Positions 22,920-35,600 of a stretch of 64,000 bases of DNA are shown here, one piece after another. The stretch is from Hygrocybe punicea (lineage: Eukaryota; Basidiomycota; Agaricomycetes; Agaricales; Hygrophoraceae), in contig OY744461.1 of NCBI GenBank assembly GCA_963556145.1, forward strand, positions 1-64,000, read 5' to 3'. Under the pieces are notes generated by a model. It ran no database searches. It saw only the letters and a program-made list of their open reading frames with translations, and had not been told where the DNA came from. A program made the position numbers and the translations under genes. How positions within the stretch are numbered: position 1 is the stretch's first letter; each line of letters opens with the position of its first letter.

Positions 22920-22941
22920 GAGTGGTACCGAGGTACCACTC
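22920..22941. repeat. 10-bp palindrome near the left end of hAT element 1
   Basis: GAGTGGTACC and GGTACCACTC are separated by two bases, 17 bp inside the terminus. Subterminal palindromes are frequent transposase-binding sites in hAT elements; here that role is inferred. Confidence 0.65.
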
Positions 22942-23320
22942 TGGGGGCTCATGCAGGACTTGAGAGGAAGTCGACTGGATAGGATGGATGGACTGACTAC
23001 TACATCTGGAAGGCTACTAACTAGGTCAAACCATGGGAACCTGATCACGTGACTGACCAGGCACAACTACTACAACGGGTAACCCGGGGGTCTAAAAAGC
23101 CCAACCCAGACCTGGACCGGTCAAACCCGGTCTAAAACAGGTTTAGGTAATGGTGATGACAGGTTTCATGCCCAGGTTGGCCGGTGTCATGACCCCAAGT
23201 GTTTTTGGGTGTAATGTCATGGGTTTACCATTGGACCACGGACTTAAATATTTAAGTGCAAGACTATGAATGCACACCTACACTCATTAGTACCCATTTT
23301 ACACATTTCCATATTACGCA

Positions 23321-24574
23321 TGTTAGTGAACGGACATAAATAGCATATATGCTTACCTTCATATTAATTATCATGACTTCACTAGCAATGCCCAGACCTA
23401 GCCATTTATATATAGTGCACAGAGGCACATCCCCCACTCCTTAATATTTATTATATATTTCTCTGCATTGCGTGTGCAAGAAGACAGGCACAACTAGTAC
23501 TCTTACCTATATTAGCAGTAATAGATTGATTACAAATCTTGTTTACTTGTATTGATAAAAAGCGGCTCAACTAGATAATGGGAAGTGAAAAGATAAGATG
23601 TGAACAAGAGGATGATAAGATAATGATAAGATATGATGCATCAGAGAGTGATTAATAGTTTGCTTACATAAAGACAATGGAGGTCTATTGTTCTGAACAG
23701 TTCATTGTTCTAAACAGACCAAAAGGAGATAGAAGCTCACTCAGCCCATTGTTCACAGCCTCTTTGATGCCATCCATTGTTCTCATGACTCAGTCCCATT
23801 GTTCTCACTTTCCTATTGTTCTCAGTCCCCCATTGTCCTCCAACAGTATAAATAGGGCCCCCAAATTCCAGTAGTCAGTAGGATTTCCCCCCTCACCAAT
23901 AGTAGTTAGTCTTAGTTGGGTTCACACAGTGTGATCCCTCATTCTCTTAGTACTAGTAGTTACTCACTGTAGTAGCTAGTGCTTGCAATTCAGTCCAGTT
24001 CACTCTCATTCTATCATTCTTTGAGTTCCCCTTGTCATTAAAGGAGAATTCACCCAGTTCACTCAGTTCACTCAGTTTATTAGTCAGCTTTAGTCAGCAT
24101 TAGTCAGCTAGATACACTTCTAAGGTTAAGGTTACATCCTAAACAAAACAGAGTATTTAAAGGTATTAAAGATATCCCTGAACTAGTAGCCAATGTGTGT
24201 TTGAAGCTTCGGATTTAAGTCAGATATTATAATACCCAGAGATACTCCTGATTGAATAGGCCCTGCATCCAAAACAATTCATATTATACTGGTGAAATAT
24301 TGTTATCAGTATTCATTAGTTCATATTTTTATATTCCAGTAGTGAATATTAGTATTTCAGTACATCATGCTCCCCAATTGCTATTGATACCTACTCAAAG
24401 TCTCAATTCTTAATTGAAGAGACCTCACCACTACATTCTATTGACTCATACAGTACATATACCTATAAACCCCTTCCTGATTGGTTATTTAGATATTAGA
24501 AACCCACGAACAACAAGAAGGTACCTGAACAAAGTCAACTCTGGTACTTCTTGGTGAAACAAACATTCACATAA
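23321..24574 (+). mobile_element. Possible LTR inserted in hAT element 1
   Basis: The segment starts TGTTAGTGAAC and ends CACATAACA, so its borders form the TGTTA...TAACA pattern of retrotransposon LTRs. It contains TATAAATAG at about 23847 followed by a transcript-start-like region. No protein is coded. It lies between the hAT subterminal sequence and the 3' end of the hAT transposase. I find no convincing target duplication, so the borders are tentative; it could also be plain non-coding hAT sequence. Confidence 0.35.
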
Positions 24575-24621
24575 CACCGGGTTCATTCATTCAGGGGGGG
24601 TTCACAAAAACAAAAAGTAAT

Positions 24622-27600
24622 CTACTTGTCGGTGATCTCAACATTTTTGGCATCCTCTTCAGCCCTCTTGCGCTTCAGTTCCTTCCCGCCACTCTTGATG
24701 TCATCCATCACGTTCTCAACCATGATCAATCCGTTGTGAAACCAAGATCCAAGACACATGTGGGCACGAATGCTGGAACCACTAAGCCGATTTCAGGAGA
24801 AAGGGAGAATTTGTCTTCCCTGGGAGAAAACTCATTCAACAGCTGTTGAGGTTGCTACAGTACATTGTTAGCATAGATCACCTCGAAAAACCCTTCACCA
24901 ACTCACCGGGAACACTCAGGAAGTCCAGGGCCATCCTGGATAAATTCAGATAGACGAAGTGATTTTTCCACCACCACGTGAGGGGGTTAGTGACATTTTC
25001 AACAGGAGATCAGAGATACTCATCCAGCTCGCTGGCACGAGATGCTGCAGGCACAGACAGATTGCTGAAGTCGAAGAAGGCCAAATCATTGGATGTGGGA
25101 GCCGTGCCTTGATTGGTACCAGTCTCATTCTTGTACCTAAGATTGTATTCATTGCGCACAAGTTCCTCTGCTTGTTCAATCCAGTTGGCCTCCCATGTGT
25201 GTTGATGGAAATATTCTAACTTCATGCCGGGGTGGAGCACCATTGCAATCCAATAAACTGCAGAAGAATCTGTAAGCGAGTAGTATCGATTCATCTTCTT
25301 TCGCGCAAGCTTCAAAGCAGCAACAATGCCGGGGTGGTACCCAGTCTTTGTTTGGGGATCCAGGCCTTCTGTGAGCCGATCCATTGCTGGGATGACAGCA
25401 GCCACGCTAGTGGTGTCCTTTGAAAAGAATAGAGTAGCATGCTTGAATTGTTTGAGGACTGCAACAAGTTGATCCACCACCACCAATTCGTCATTGTCCA
25501 ACTCGTACTGCCTTAGCTTAAGTGTCTTATCAGTGGTGATGGTGTCAACAATGGCCCGATACTGTTGCACAAAGCATAACATGTCGTAGGTGGAGTTCCA
25601 ACGTGTGAGGACATCACGAGGGATTTTTCGGTGCTTGAGACTGTGGACTACACAGTATTTGAACCAGATGGGTAACAAAATCATGGATGAGTGGATGATG
25701 GCAAACGACAGGTGGCGGATCTTGACGACAACCTCGCGGACATCAGTGGTTTCAGCGATCACAGCTTCCTGTTCATTGGCCAGCTCAGCAAGCTCATCGT
25801 GGCCATCATCAATGTTGTCAACATCAATGTCATCCTCCTGCTCTCCGTCCGCTCTGTCTCCTCCATCCTCTTCGTCCTCTTCATCCACTTCATCCTCGTT
25901 CTCAACATCCAGTTCCTCTGCATCATCATTCAATTGATCACCACCACTGTGACCTGCTGCTTTGAAGGGACTCAAAAGAGTCTTAGCAGAGAGCTGCATG
26001 GTGTGGTTAAAGCAGCAGACATGCTGTAGAGGCTCTGGGCCGTCTGGACCCGAACCCTCTCATATCCCACACCACCCCCATCCATCCCCATTCATATATC
26101 GTTGATCCCACCTGATTCCGGTTGTTTCCATCAATTCCGCTCTGGATCCCCCTCCGGAATCATACTCAAGATGTGATGTCTCTAACGACCCGGAACCAGT
26201 ATGTATATAGTGATATATTATATATCTTCATTTCCCGTTACCTAGTATATAGCTCTACTCCTCCTATTCTCCACTCCACTCCTCCCCTATCAGTTACAGC
26301 CTTCGCTTGTAGTACATAGTTACTACAGCACAGGATCCCTCCCAGTAGTATAAAAGATGTACTCTTATACTACAACCATATCATATTACAGGTTATCACT
26401 CCTCTTCAGTTCTATTCATTAGTCCACTCTTTGTATCATCCATATTAGTCTTCGTACTTCACTCCCTTCAAACTCCCCTTTGATCCGGAACCCTGGATTT
26501 GGGTTGGATTGACTAGACTACATAGAAAAGCTTTACTCCTTTGATCTCTTTCTAGCAGATCACCCCTTACAGTAGATTCCCATTCCGGGTCTACAACCGA
26601 ACTCGTCCTCACAATGTGCCTCCTCATCAAAAGAATTATCCAGAGTGGTGAACGCAGTGGTTTGCGGGTCATTGGCAGAGGCATTGTCGGCAACCATGCT
26701 GAGGACTTTCTGCTCCACACCGAAGTCGACGACCATCTTCTGAAATGGATTGGCTAGAGTCTTGCCAGTGTGGGATTCGGGAACTTTGACCATATCAAGA
26801 AGAAACGTGAGCATCTTGCCTTTATGCTGCAGATGGACTGTCCAAGCTACAAACGCGCGATGATTGGGGGATGTCCACACATCCATCGCGAAGTGTAAGT
26901 GGCCAGAATGTTTGGTCAAGAATTTCTTGATGTGATCATGAGAAGCCTGGAAAACGACATTGATATCGTGGTTGATGGTGGTGTGTGATGGAAGGGACAA
27001 ATGTGGGCAATCGGCAGTAACCAACTTGATGAATTCTTTATCGGTGATGATGTAGGATGGTCTGTTGTTTTCAGCAACCCATTTGACAATGCAGGCACTG
27101 TAGATTCAATTAGTTTTGGTAAACAAAATAAAAAGAGAAAGCACATGCCATGCTTCAGTGTTTGTGAGGGAACGATGAGAGAATGTGACAGGCTCTTGGC
27201 CTTTGCGAGCAAAAGCATCGAAGATGGACTTATTCTGATCCTTGGTATTGCCATCTGTGGCGGCCTTGACAGCCTCTTCACCAAAGCAGCGCCGGGTGTG
27301 CTTCATGAGGTTGGCAGTGGAATGCTTATCTCCCTTGTCAAGGTAGCGCCAAACGCCACCGAGAGTCATCTTGCAATTGTGAGCTGCACATGGAAAGAAG
27401 TGGAACGGGCGGTTTTCGAGCCACTCAACGGTAACATTGTCCTTGAAGAATGAGTAGATAGGGGAGCGCCATGTCTTGGCCAGATCTGTTCCACAGGTTA
27501 GCAAGCCTGCTGGTCCCCAAAACATGTTGCTAGATGTACCTAATTCTTTTTCATAGTCAATAGTGCTACAGACTTCGGAGGTCACTGAAGTGGCATCATC

Positions 27601-27748
27601 ATCGGATTCTATGTAGGGGCTCGGCGGACTTGGCAGAAACCTGAGAGGATGTGTTACTGGAGGTTTTGCTTTTTGCTTTGGCAGACGGCTTCTTGGTGGG
27701 GGCAGATTTGCCTGAGGAGACAGACTTCACAGAGGTTGACTGGGTCAT
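24622..27748 (-). pseudogene. hAT transposase of element 1, disrupted
   Basis: Starts at ATG 27748 (serine/lysine-rich N-terminus), then a BED-type region (FHFFPCAAHNCKM ... LMKHTRRCFGEEA). The catalytic region follows: FAMDVWTSPNHRAFVAWTVH, FLLDMVKVPESHTGKTLA, MVADNASANDPQTTAF, CFNHTMQLSAKTLL, RWNSTYDMLCF. The hATC dimerisation end comes last: ELDEYL, NPLTWWWKNHFVYLNLSRMA, STAVE-VFSQGRQ. The gene is interrupted by a 589-bp solo LTR between DEEAH and CFNHT, by TGA after ELDEYL, by TGA in STAVE-VFSQ, and by a frameshift near FSQGRQILPFS. It cannot make an active transposase. Confidence 0.8.
26025..26613 (-). mobile_element. Solo LTR inside the hAT 1 transposase gene
   Basis: TGTAGAGG...CCTCACA borders (a TG...CA layout in both directions) with no coding content; it exactly interrupts the DEEAH/CFNHT junction of the transposase. 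A TATAAAAG site near 26348 is followed by a mirrored TTATAC copy. The flanking bases (catgc / atgtg) do not form a perfect duplication, so one or two bases were probably changed after insertion. Confidence 0.6.
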
Positions 27749-28200
27749 TGGTGGATGAGGGGAAAAGTTGAGGGAAAGTATCCAAGAGACGATGGACGAG
27801 TTTTTTGAGTCTGACAGCCGCCATCCACATAGCTGAGATGAACTGAATGAGCGGGAAAAGAAAAAAAGAAACCAATGTAGACGTACCTGTTTCAGCTGGC
27901 CCGATCGATTGCAGCCCATAGGGGTCTTCTGGGTATGGCAGGGCCAGAAGCAAAGTTTGAGGGAGGTAAAATGAAGCCAGGTGCTGAGCATTGACCAACT
28001 CCTTGATGGCTGTTGTGGAGCATGAACACGTTGGCAAATCCCTGGTGACCCACCGGTTTGGGTCATGGTGTCATGCGGGTAGCCAAAATGGCAACCCAGT
28101 ACCTGGACCAGCTGGAACCGAACCGGCGGGTCACTGGGTTGACCCAGACCCGTGTTAAACACTATAGGTGACAAGTGCAGTAAATGCGATATAAACCTAC

Positions 28201-28977
28201 CGAAGCTGAGGACCAGAGGAGTTTGTGTGTCTATTATTTTGGTCTTGTAAGGTTGGGGAGAAACATTGTTTGGGTTTCGCGATTTGTCCGATGAATGGCG
28301 ATTGATGGTAGTAGGCATAGTACAGAGAAAAGTCAATGTGACTGTGATATCTAAGAAATTGGTCAATAGGTAATATGACGACTACGGACTTGGGCAACCT
28401 ACGATCTCCCTGCTGAGGGTGGACATTTTCTTGGTACCTCGATGGTATCCAATTTAAAGAAGAAGAGAACAAGAAGGGCTCAATAGTATAGCTAGTCCGG
28501 AGCTGAGAAGTGCTGAACTCTTTGTATGATATGACAATTTACCTAGCTCCAAGAATTTGCAATACAGGACCTGACAAATCTTCAATAAAAAGGGCTCGCA
28601 TGCACAGGCCTGGCAGTCTTGTCTATGATACAATATAAGTCGGAGCGCCTAGATTTTGCCAGACACAACTGGTCACTCACCTCGATCTTCAACCAATCCA
28701 AAAAATCTCTCTCGTTGTCTTTTGTGACGGAAAACCCATGTCTGTCGCATGGTTCGAACTTGCCAGAGTCATCCCTGACATCGATGTGGTAAACCGTGCA
28801 ATTGTGTTGGTGCTCTGTGATTGCGGGCATGATCTTACATCTAGTAACCTGGCTCAGCAACCAGTTGGGAAAATGTGACTGAGGATAGCCAAGCCACTGT
28901 GCACAGATATTGCAATTTTCATGGTCACAGGTCAGAATCTGAGGTGGAAGGTCACTCTCACCTGATGCTAGGTCCAT
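28201..28977 (-). pseudogene. CorA-like membrane protein, 5' part
   Basis: Exons 28977-28681, 28622-28543 and 28491-28201 with GT...AG junctions give CTVYHIDVRDDSGKFEP, then FIEDLSGPVLQILGAS, then YTIEPFLFSSSLNWIPSRYQ, the standard N-terminal block of the mushroom CorA-like family. Within exon 3 the frame shifts by one base (around 28300-28400) and then ends in KIIDTQTPLVLSFG. The donor at 28200 pairs, across the inserted hAT element, with the acceptor before 22882 in the right phase (G|GT) to give a 48-nt ancestral intron. The start codon at 28977 is the first ATG in frame; an earlier exon cannot be excluded. Confidence 0.7.
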
Positions 28978-29151
28978 CTATGGCCATGGACCAGACAGCA
29001 TCGTGTGACAGTAGGAGGGAAGTGGCACACTCTTTGGCAGTGGGTGGAGGTCCATAAATTGGGCATACAGTGCTAAATTCAAGTTCATGTCTACCTCTAG
29101 TACACGCCCACTTGGAACTTTTATATATTTAAAAGTTCACTGGAAAATAAC

Positions 29152-29870
29152 TTAGGCCCTGTTCAGCTGGGATTATAATCTGAGATTATTCAGATTTTAC
29201 TGCCAAAATGAAATAATCAGCTTTCAGATTATTTGCTGATTGTTTGCTGTGGCAATTGGCTGATTTGGTGTGACTAGAGTGACCATTGAACCAAATCAAG
29301 ATGAGATCTTAAGTCATCAAATCACATGTTGATTGATTGTCATCAAGACATGTGCTGACTGATGACGTGGCATTGTTTTCGCAGTAAGGGACTCATGCTG
29401 TAGTTTACAAAAATGCATTATAAAATAATAGCATACATCACAGGACTAATGAAGCTCATCTAGCATAGTTCAAGTGAGGTTGAGTGAGTAATTCTTCATT
29501 AAGTTCCTTGTAGCTGCTTTCAGATTATTTGGCCTAATTGGGTTAGAGACAGTCTATTCTTAGTACCAGCTTAGTCGGCATGACTGCAGTTATTAATCTC
29601 CATACAAATCTACTACAAACCTTGGTGTAGCCTTGCTTAGTGCAAACTAATATAGAATAACTCTTTTTTTCATCCAAAAGCCTGTGGTATGTGGAGTTTA
29701 AAGTATTGACAGGATGATTACTAAGCTACTAGAATAGTCATGTCAATTTCAGCTTTACAGTCAGCTGATCAGCAAGATGCAAAAGAGGAAGCGTGACTTT
29801 GCACAAGTTTGGATGGTGTAAATAATCTCGTGAATAATCTCAGATTATAATCCAGCCAAACAGGGCCTAA
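29152..29870. mobile_element. MITE with GGCCCTGTT-type terminal inverted repeats (719 bp)
   Basis: The left end reads TTAGGCCCTGTTCAGCTGG and the right end, inverted, TTAGGCCCTGTTTGGCTGG. Both continue into ATTATAATCTGAGATTATTC, giving about 40 bp of terminal inverted repeat. The interior is AT-rich with no coding frame. TTAGGCCCTGTTTGG termini are typical of PIF/Harbinger-type MITEs, which usually duplicate TWA; I cannot show a clean 3-bp duplication here. Confidence 0.85.
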
Positions 29871-30149
29871 ACAATTGCAGTTGTACTGCAAACTAGCCCG
29901 AAATTAATAATTTCAAGACCATAATTAGGCTAGCTGAAAACAGTCCAAAAATGATTAATTCTGGCACCCCTGAAAACAACAGTGAAAATATAATAACAGG
30001 TTCTGTTTCGAGGTTGGATAATAAGTTGTCTCAAAACATAAGTATCTCATGATCTGACACTGATTCTGAAAACTTGAGTTTCTGAATTCAATTCGGACTG
30101 TCCGTTGATAATAATTTGGGGTAGTCGAAAATGTTACCCTGAACAATTA

Positions 30150-30492
30150 TTGCTGTTTTCAAAATGCATGACATTTTTTGAAAAAATAAATCTTTCAAAG
30201 AACAAAGGACCATAATTGTGGGAAAGTTTCTATATATGGTAGCACTGTGAACTGGACAGTGAATGCAAACCCTTTCCCATCGTTGTGGTTACTGTAGCCC
30301 CCTGTGTACAATGTCAATAGCCTTGAATAAAAGAATTGCTGCACACATACAGCCCTCATTGATATCCTCTTCGTTGTCCGGCATTGACTCTTACCAGTGC
30401 TACCATATATAGAAACTTTCCCATGATTACAGTCCTTCGTTCTTTGAAAGATTTATTTTTTCAAAAAATGTCATGCATTTCAAAAACAGCAA
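30150..30492. repeat. Fold-back element, about 98-bp arms
   Basis: 30150-30247 is repeated inverted at 30395-30492 with few mismatches (both contain CCATATATAGAAACTTTCCC or its complement). The 147-bp spacer carries a GAATAAAAG signal-like motif but no frame. Confidence 0.85.
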
Positions 30493-30741
30493 TAAATTTA
30501 GATATTTATTTTTGGCTATTGAGCACTAAAAGTTCCTTCGCCAATTGTTGGGTCCCCCAAATGGAAACTGATGAATTTAGTTTCAGTAGTCCCTGAACAA
30601 GGTGGACAATGATCGGACAATGATCGTAAGCTCACTGTAAGCTCACTGTAAGCTCATCGTGCATTATGGTAAGATCACATGCATCATATATTATATTCTC
30701 AGTATTGTACAAGATTAATCCTATAACTTCATTGAGCTATT

Positions 30742-31485
30742 TCATATGAGAATTTGCCAAGAACATACCCTTGATAGATTGAGAATGACAGCCCACTCAG
30801 AAGCAAGCTCAAACCGTGCCACATGAGAAACTACTGACTCCACAGGAACAACGTCATCTGGACCATCCGCCATCTTCGAAGAGTACAATTTTGCAGGAAA
30901 GAACGGGTATCTACAGCAGGGGCTTGCAGGTTCTACTGTCGTGGAGTCCGTAGTGTCTAGTACGTCTTCGTCTACTTTGATGAGGCAGAGGCCAGCACCA
31001 ACTTTCACAACCTCGCCCTCCTGAGTCAGGAGCTCCTGTGCTTGTCACTCTGAACCTCACAAAGCAGGTCAAACTCCAGCATGCTGGACGCCGTTGGCTG
31101 CACGCTTCTGCTCTCTCGGCGTCAGCTTCATGTTTTTTATTGCTGAAACAAAGGGACGGGTGGAACTTGAGATGCACCACTTGATGATGTCGTATTCTGT
31201 TATTCCTTTGCCAATATCTGTGAGCTTGAACTTCTGCAGGACCTTCCTGGATGCCCAGTGAGCAGGTGTGGTGTGAAAGCAGTATACAGCAAAAGGATAT
31301 CCAAGGATGCGTCTGTTCTGGGGGATGAAGGGGAACAGGAGGCTCTGGGTGCTGAACGAGGGTTGCGGTGGGGGGGGGGTTGTCTGACTGCTGTGGGGCT
31401 GGAAATAGTGGAAAATGTGAGCCGCGCAATGGTGACATGATGGGGCATCTGAACACAGCGGCAGGGGCTCTGGAGGGTGGAACAC
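30742..31485 (-). pseudogene. Repeat-family hypothetical protein with clustered TGA stops
   Basis: One frame, read through stops, gives SRKVLQKFKLTDIGKGITEY, TRPFVSAIKNMKLTPREQKR, NGVQHAGV then three TGA codons within about 15 positions (31050-31090 region), then GEVVKVGAGLCLIKVDEDV and SHVARFELASEWAVILNLSR. The conserved feel on both sides of the stops shows this is a single ancestral protein of unknown function, of a type repeated in mushroom genomes. The neighbouring residues suggest two Trp codons (TGG to TGA) and one Arg codon (CGA to TGA) were hit. Confidence 0.5.
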
Positions 31486-32149
31486 AGGAGCATGGGGTCA
31501 AATAGAGGTGCGTGGGGTCAGGGATGGTGAAATATGGGGGTTGCACTATGGTGATATGGCACATCGTGCTGGAGCTCTATAAACAACATAGAGGGGCTTC
31601 GTTTAGGACGACAAAGGGGAACGGAGGGTCCTGAAGTGGTGAATGAGGGTCTACAAGGTTGATCGCAGGTGTGTGAGGTCAGGGATGGTCTAGGCAGGGC
31701 TGCAAGGTGGTGACACGGCAAGTTCATGAGTGTTCCACAAGGAGGCAGGGACAATTTGTTTGGCGCCATGAGCGAGAATGGAGGTTGAACGGTGTTGTGG
31801 GGGGTCAACTGGATGAGCTTGAGGCCGGGAATGGGAAAAATGAGTACACTTCAAGCATGCAAGTGATGTAATCTGAGATGTGAATCGTCAACACGTCAAC
31901 CAAAAACTGCGAATGCAAAACAAGGACATACATACCTTTGAGTAAATTTTGATCATGTCGCGAAGATGAGACATGAGGACACCAGCGAGATGAAAGAGAT
32001 TGTGAGAGCAGGGTAACACACTCCAAGGAATTTTCCAAGACAGTCAAGAACCTCAGGCTTTCGCACAAGTCAATGTGTGGGCAAGTTGAATTGCCCACTT
32101 TATTGTACACTACTCGATGACTTTGTTATACAGGAGAACTCGTTGTTCA
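31486..32149. other. Proline-rich open frames, no supported gene
   Basis: Minus-strand frames rich in Pro/Ser/His with partly repeated GGTTGCACTATGGTGATATGG-like and GGGTCAGGGATGG segments. This may be the degenerate 5' part of the relic at 30742-31485 or simple repeat decay. Confidence 0.3.
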
Positions 32150-32262
32150 TCATTTGTTGTACATTAAAACCTCAGCCACAGCACAACTATTGTTCCTGGA
32201 ACACGTAGTGGCATAATGCCCACATTCACCGCACTTTCCACACTTATAACAACCAGGGCCAT

Positions 32263-32623
32263 TGTCAGGGGAACCTCTGTGGTATGCATGAATTCTTGAT
32301 CTCCATTCGCTACTCTATCGTAGTACGCTCATGTCTCCTGTTGTCCGGCTGCCGTCTGGCCCCAGTCCTTGTCCCATCTCTTAGTCATCGGACTACCCGG
32401 CGTTTCATATTTATTTATGTACATTAGTCATCGGTCATGAGTCGGTAGTAGTGTACCGGCCCTAAAGTCCATAGTGTATTTATACCTTGTACTTCCGTAG
32501 TGTGGGGATTTCCCCACTTGATTATCACCATAGCCTGGGCATACAGCACCACGAGCTCTCAGTGGTTCATACTGTTGAGAGTCATTCAGTCGTATAATGC
32601 AACCTCTGCGCGGTCCCCTTACA
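32263..32623. mobile_element. Solo LTR (361 bp), target duplication GCCAT
   Basis: TGTCAGGGGAAC...GGTCCCCTTACA, flanked on both sides by GCCAT (32258-32262, 32624-32628). Deleting it with one GCCAT restores the frame from NNDNGDG into the zinc knuckle of the MULE protein. It shares with the LTR at 35986 the start TGTCAGGGGA and a core TTCCG-TAGT-GTGGGG hairpin. Confidence 0.88.
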
Positions 32624-35600
32624 GCCATCACCATTGTCATTATTAAACTTCACCCTTATGACTGGCCATTCTCCTTCAATCGCTGAGGCAAGTCTCTTCT
32701 TGCAAGGGCGACCTTTGGTGCGAATAGGTCGAGGAGGTAGGATGGAGGGGCCTGCATCTGTGTCACGCCGCGCACTGTCCATTACAAGTCAGTCATACAC
32801 AAACATGAATGCGACAATAAAGCTTACATCATTGCATCAATATCAGCATTCAGGCTCTTCAACTTGGCCTCAGTGTGGACATGTTGAAGAATGTCTTGGA
32901 ACTTGGTAATGGCCTGGTGATGGATAACTTTTGCTAGTAAAGTTTGAGTGGTGGGTGGAGGCGAAGAGCGCCTTTTAAAGGGAGATAGATGAATAGGGAT
33001 CAGTGGAGTTGTCGTCGGGTCATTCCCTGATTTGTTGCATCCAATTCTCACAACATCGGTTATTGCAATGTCAAGACTTGGTTCTGTGAGCCACCTAGTT
33101 GGTAGCTAAGCACTGTTGCACCATGAGAGGACACAAATGGCATACCTTCGATTGAAGAGACCTAAATGGAATTGCGCTGGTGATTGCGTCTTCAGAGTAT
33201 GGCATAGAAGTGCTGACAGGGTATCCCTAAATTTGTACCCATCATACAGTCACAAACGGGGTGACCGGTATCAAGTAGAGCCAGGTAATGAGTAGTGTGC
33301 GTCGCATAGTGTTTGATCTCGAAAAAAGTTGCGCAGGTCCTACCACCACTCACAACCAACTGAAGGAGGTATTGTGCTGAAATATGGATTGTATCTTCCG
33401 AAAAGTTGTCGAGAAGACTCTGAAGGTAAATTTGAGTTAGCTAATGTCCCTGGAAAGTTGGAGCAAAATTTAAGAACCTCCGATGCCGTGATGACTCTGT
33501 CGGCTTCATCAGCAGGAATGGCGCTACGCTGTATTTCATGGGAAGCCAAAAAGTCAGCCTATGAGAAGTCAGCTTGGAACACACATTTGACGGATTAGGT
33601 CCTTACCCAGTTGTCTGATCCTTGTGGAAGGCTGGAACACTCTGCGGTGTAGAATACAGATGATTCCATCTGCTCGTATGATTTCTGTACAGCATATGGA
33701 ATGCAGTGAGAGCGAAGAAGTTGAAGGGGTTCAGCAAAAAGAATATCAGTTTGAGTTGGGTGCCGTAAACGTGCCGTCTGAGGAATTGTTCTCAGCTGGT
33801 GCTACAAATCAAAATGGAAGAGCGTACTTGCCTGTTGAATATGAAGGGCTTCAAGATCATGCTGGGCTTGGGAATGCTGAATCAAGTTCATTGAGAGTTG
33901 GTAAGCAGATGTCTTCAAATCACCAAGCAGCTTATTGACATGGTTCTCCCCTTCCACACAGCCAGACATGCGGATGCCACAAGTATAGTGTGTCACGACA
34001 AAAGTCCATGCCCAGCATTTACGATCTGGCCAGAGCTCTCCCTCAAGGTAAGGTTGCGCAGCTGGAAATTTTGCAAGGAGTCCAGCCCAGGCTTCTTTGA
34101 GGGCTGCAGGAGAAATGGAATAATAGATGCTCCAGAATGCTTCTCAAAAGGATTGCATCAAGGGTCCAAGGATTGGTGCCAACTTCTTGATGATATTACC
34201 ATCGTGGTGGTTCAGGTAACGACCATGAAATGAGATCTCTGATTCGGGCCATCTAGAAACTGCCAAGTCGAGTCCAGTATCCGCATCTGAAAAGAAAACA
34301 CGCTCCAAACATGTCGGAAGTACTGCAAATAGGCAGTCCAGTGCCCATTGATGCTTGCTTGCTGTCTCACTAGTATGGAGTGAATAGGCAATATTGCGAG
34401 ATGCGAAGAACTGGTCAATGACCACAAAAACATTTAAAGGGAGTCCATACTGGTTTCGAAGCATAGCGATGTCATTAATGACGACATCGTTGAATCATTG
34501 AGTGATGGAAACTTGGCCCGGAGACATCCAAAATAAGCACTGGAACTGGCGAGTGGTTTGGTCAACTTGGACGTGGAAGATCCATCAGTGATTGGCATTC
34601 TTTAACTCGATAAGCTTCTCGACAAGCGCGACAAAATCCCCACCCGAGTTTTGCATAGAATGGCATGCCTCTTGCCATACATCATCAAGGAGATTTGACA
34701 CTTGGCGCAGTGTGAGTGGGTGGTCAGGGAATTGAGCTGACAATAAAGTATGAATTTCACCCCTCCCCAAGGATTTGATGGGTGTGAGGTTGTGAACTAA
34801 GTCTTTCTGTCGCTGGGACGGTGGGTTATATTCAGGGAGATGATCGTCATGAACAGCGGGGTGGTTGTGGACAAGGTTGAGGGATGAGAAGTAATAAGAG
34901 CCTCCTGGTGAAATCCGCACATTGACATGACTAAGGCATGAACAGCGCTTAGTTGTACCACAATGAAAATCTGTAGGATCAATGTCCCTGGCATGCTTTA
35001 AAATGTGCTGCGAGGAGCTAGAGCAACGAAGCCGAAGATGTTTGACTCTGCCTGCAGAAAAATAAGCAAATTCCAAAAAAGAAATGAGAGTGATTCCTAC
35101 CATCTTTATTACACTTGCTTTCACCTTTCTTCCATTCATATCCCCAATGGCGTTCATATTCATACACGAAATGAACAGCCTCCTCCAAAGTATTGAAGAT
35201 CATGCCTACTTGTGGGCACTGTGGGTCCAGTGGGGCATTTGCGGACTTTGTTGGTGAACCACTTAGCACTTGTGGTACCATTGGACTGAACTTAGCTGTG
35301 CAAGGAGTAGGTGTACCGTCTGCAGCATCTGATTCAGAGTCTGTTTCTGGATCCGTGATGTTGCGATTGAAGGCAGACTGAGCAATAGCCACGGCAGGCT
35401 GCATATGATGTGCACTCGGTGCAAGGTTGTTGGTGCCTTCATCTGTCAGATCCACATGGGGGAAGCCAACGGAGGACTGAAGCTAAATTAAATTTCAGCC
35501 ACTTTGTCTCATCAATAAATGATAGCTTACTTTAGCTAATGAGCAAATCGCTGTCAAGTGATGGAGCAGAAGTTCTCGTAACCAATTATGACGAAATGTT

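Larger units (their letters stand above)
22903..28164. mobile_element. hAT element 1 (5,262 bp), inserted in a CorA-like gene intron
   Basis: The ends are TAAGGTTTAACATGG on the left and, reading inward from the right, TAGTGTTTAACACGG. They are flanked by an 8-bp target duplication, TAGGTAAC (22895-22902) and TAGGTGAC (28165-28172), which differs by one transition. Eight-base duplications and TA-type termini fit the hAT superfamily, and the interior carries a hAT transposase relic on the minus strand. Both subterminal regions are rich in CCCGG/ACCCG motifs. Two later insertions (23.3-24.6 kb and 26.0-26.6 kb) have enlarged it. Confidence 0.85.

Noticed and set aside
25590..25937. Serine-rich plus-strand frame
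   Set aside because: Antisense shadow of the acidic linker in the hAT 1 transposase.
31805..32110. A 101-codon minus-strand open frame
   Set aside because: No motif, and its beginning overlaps the last codons of the MULE zinc-knuckle protein in another frame.
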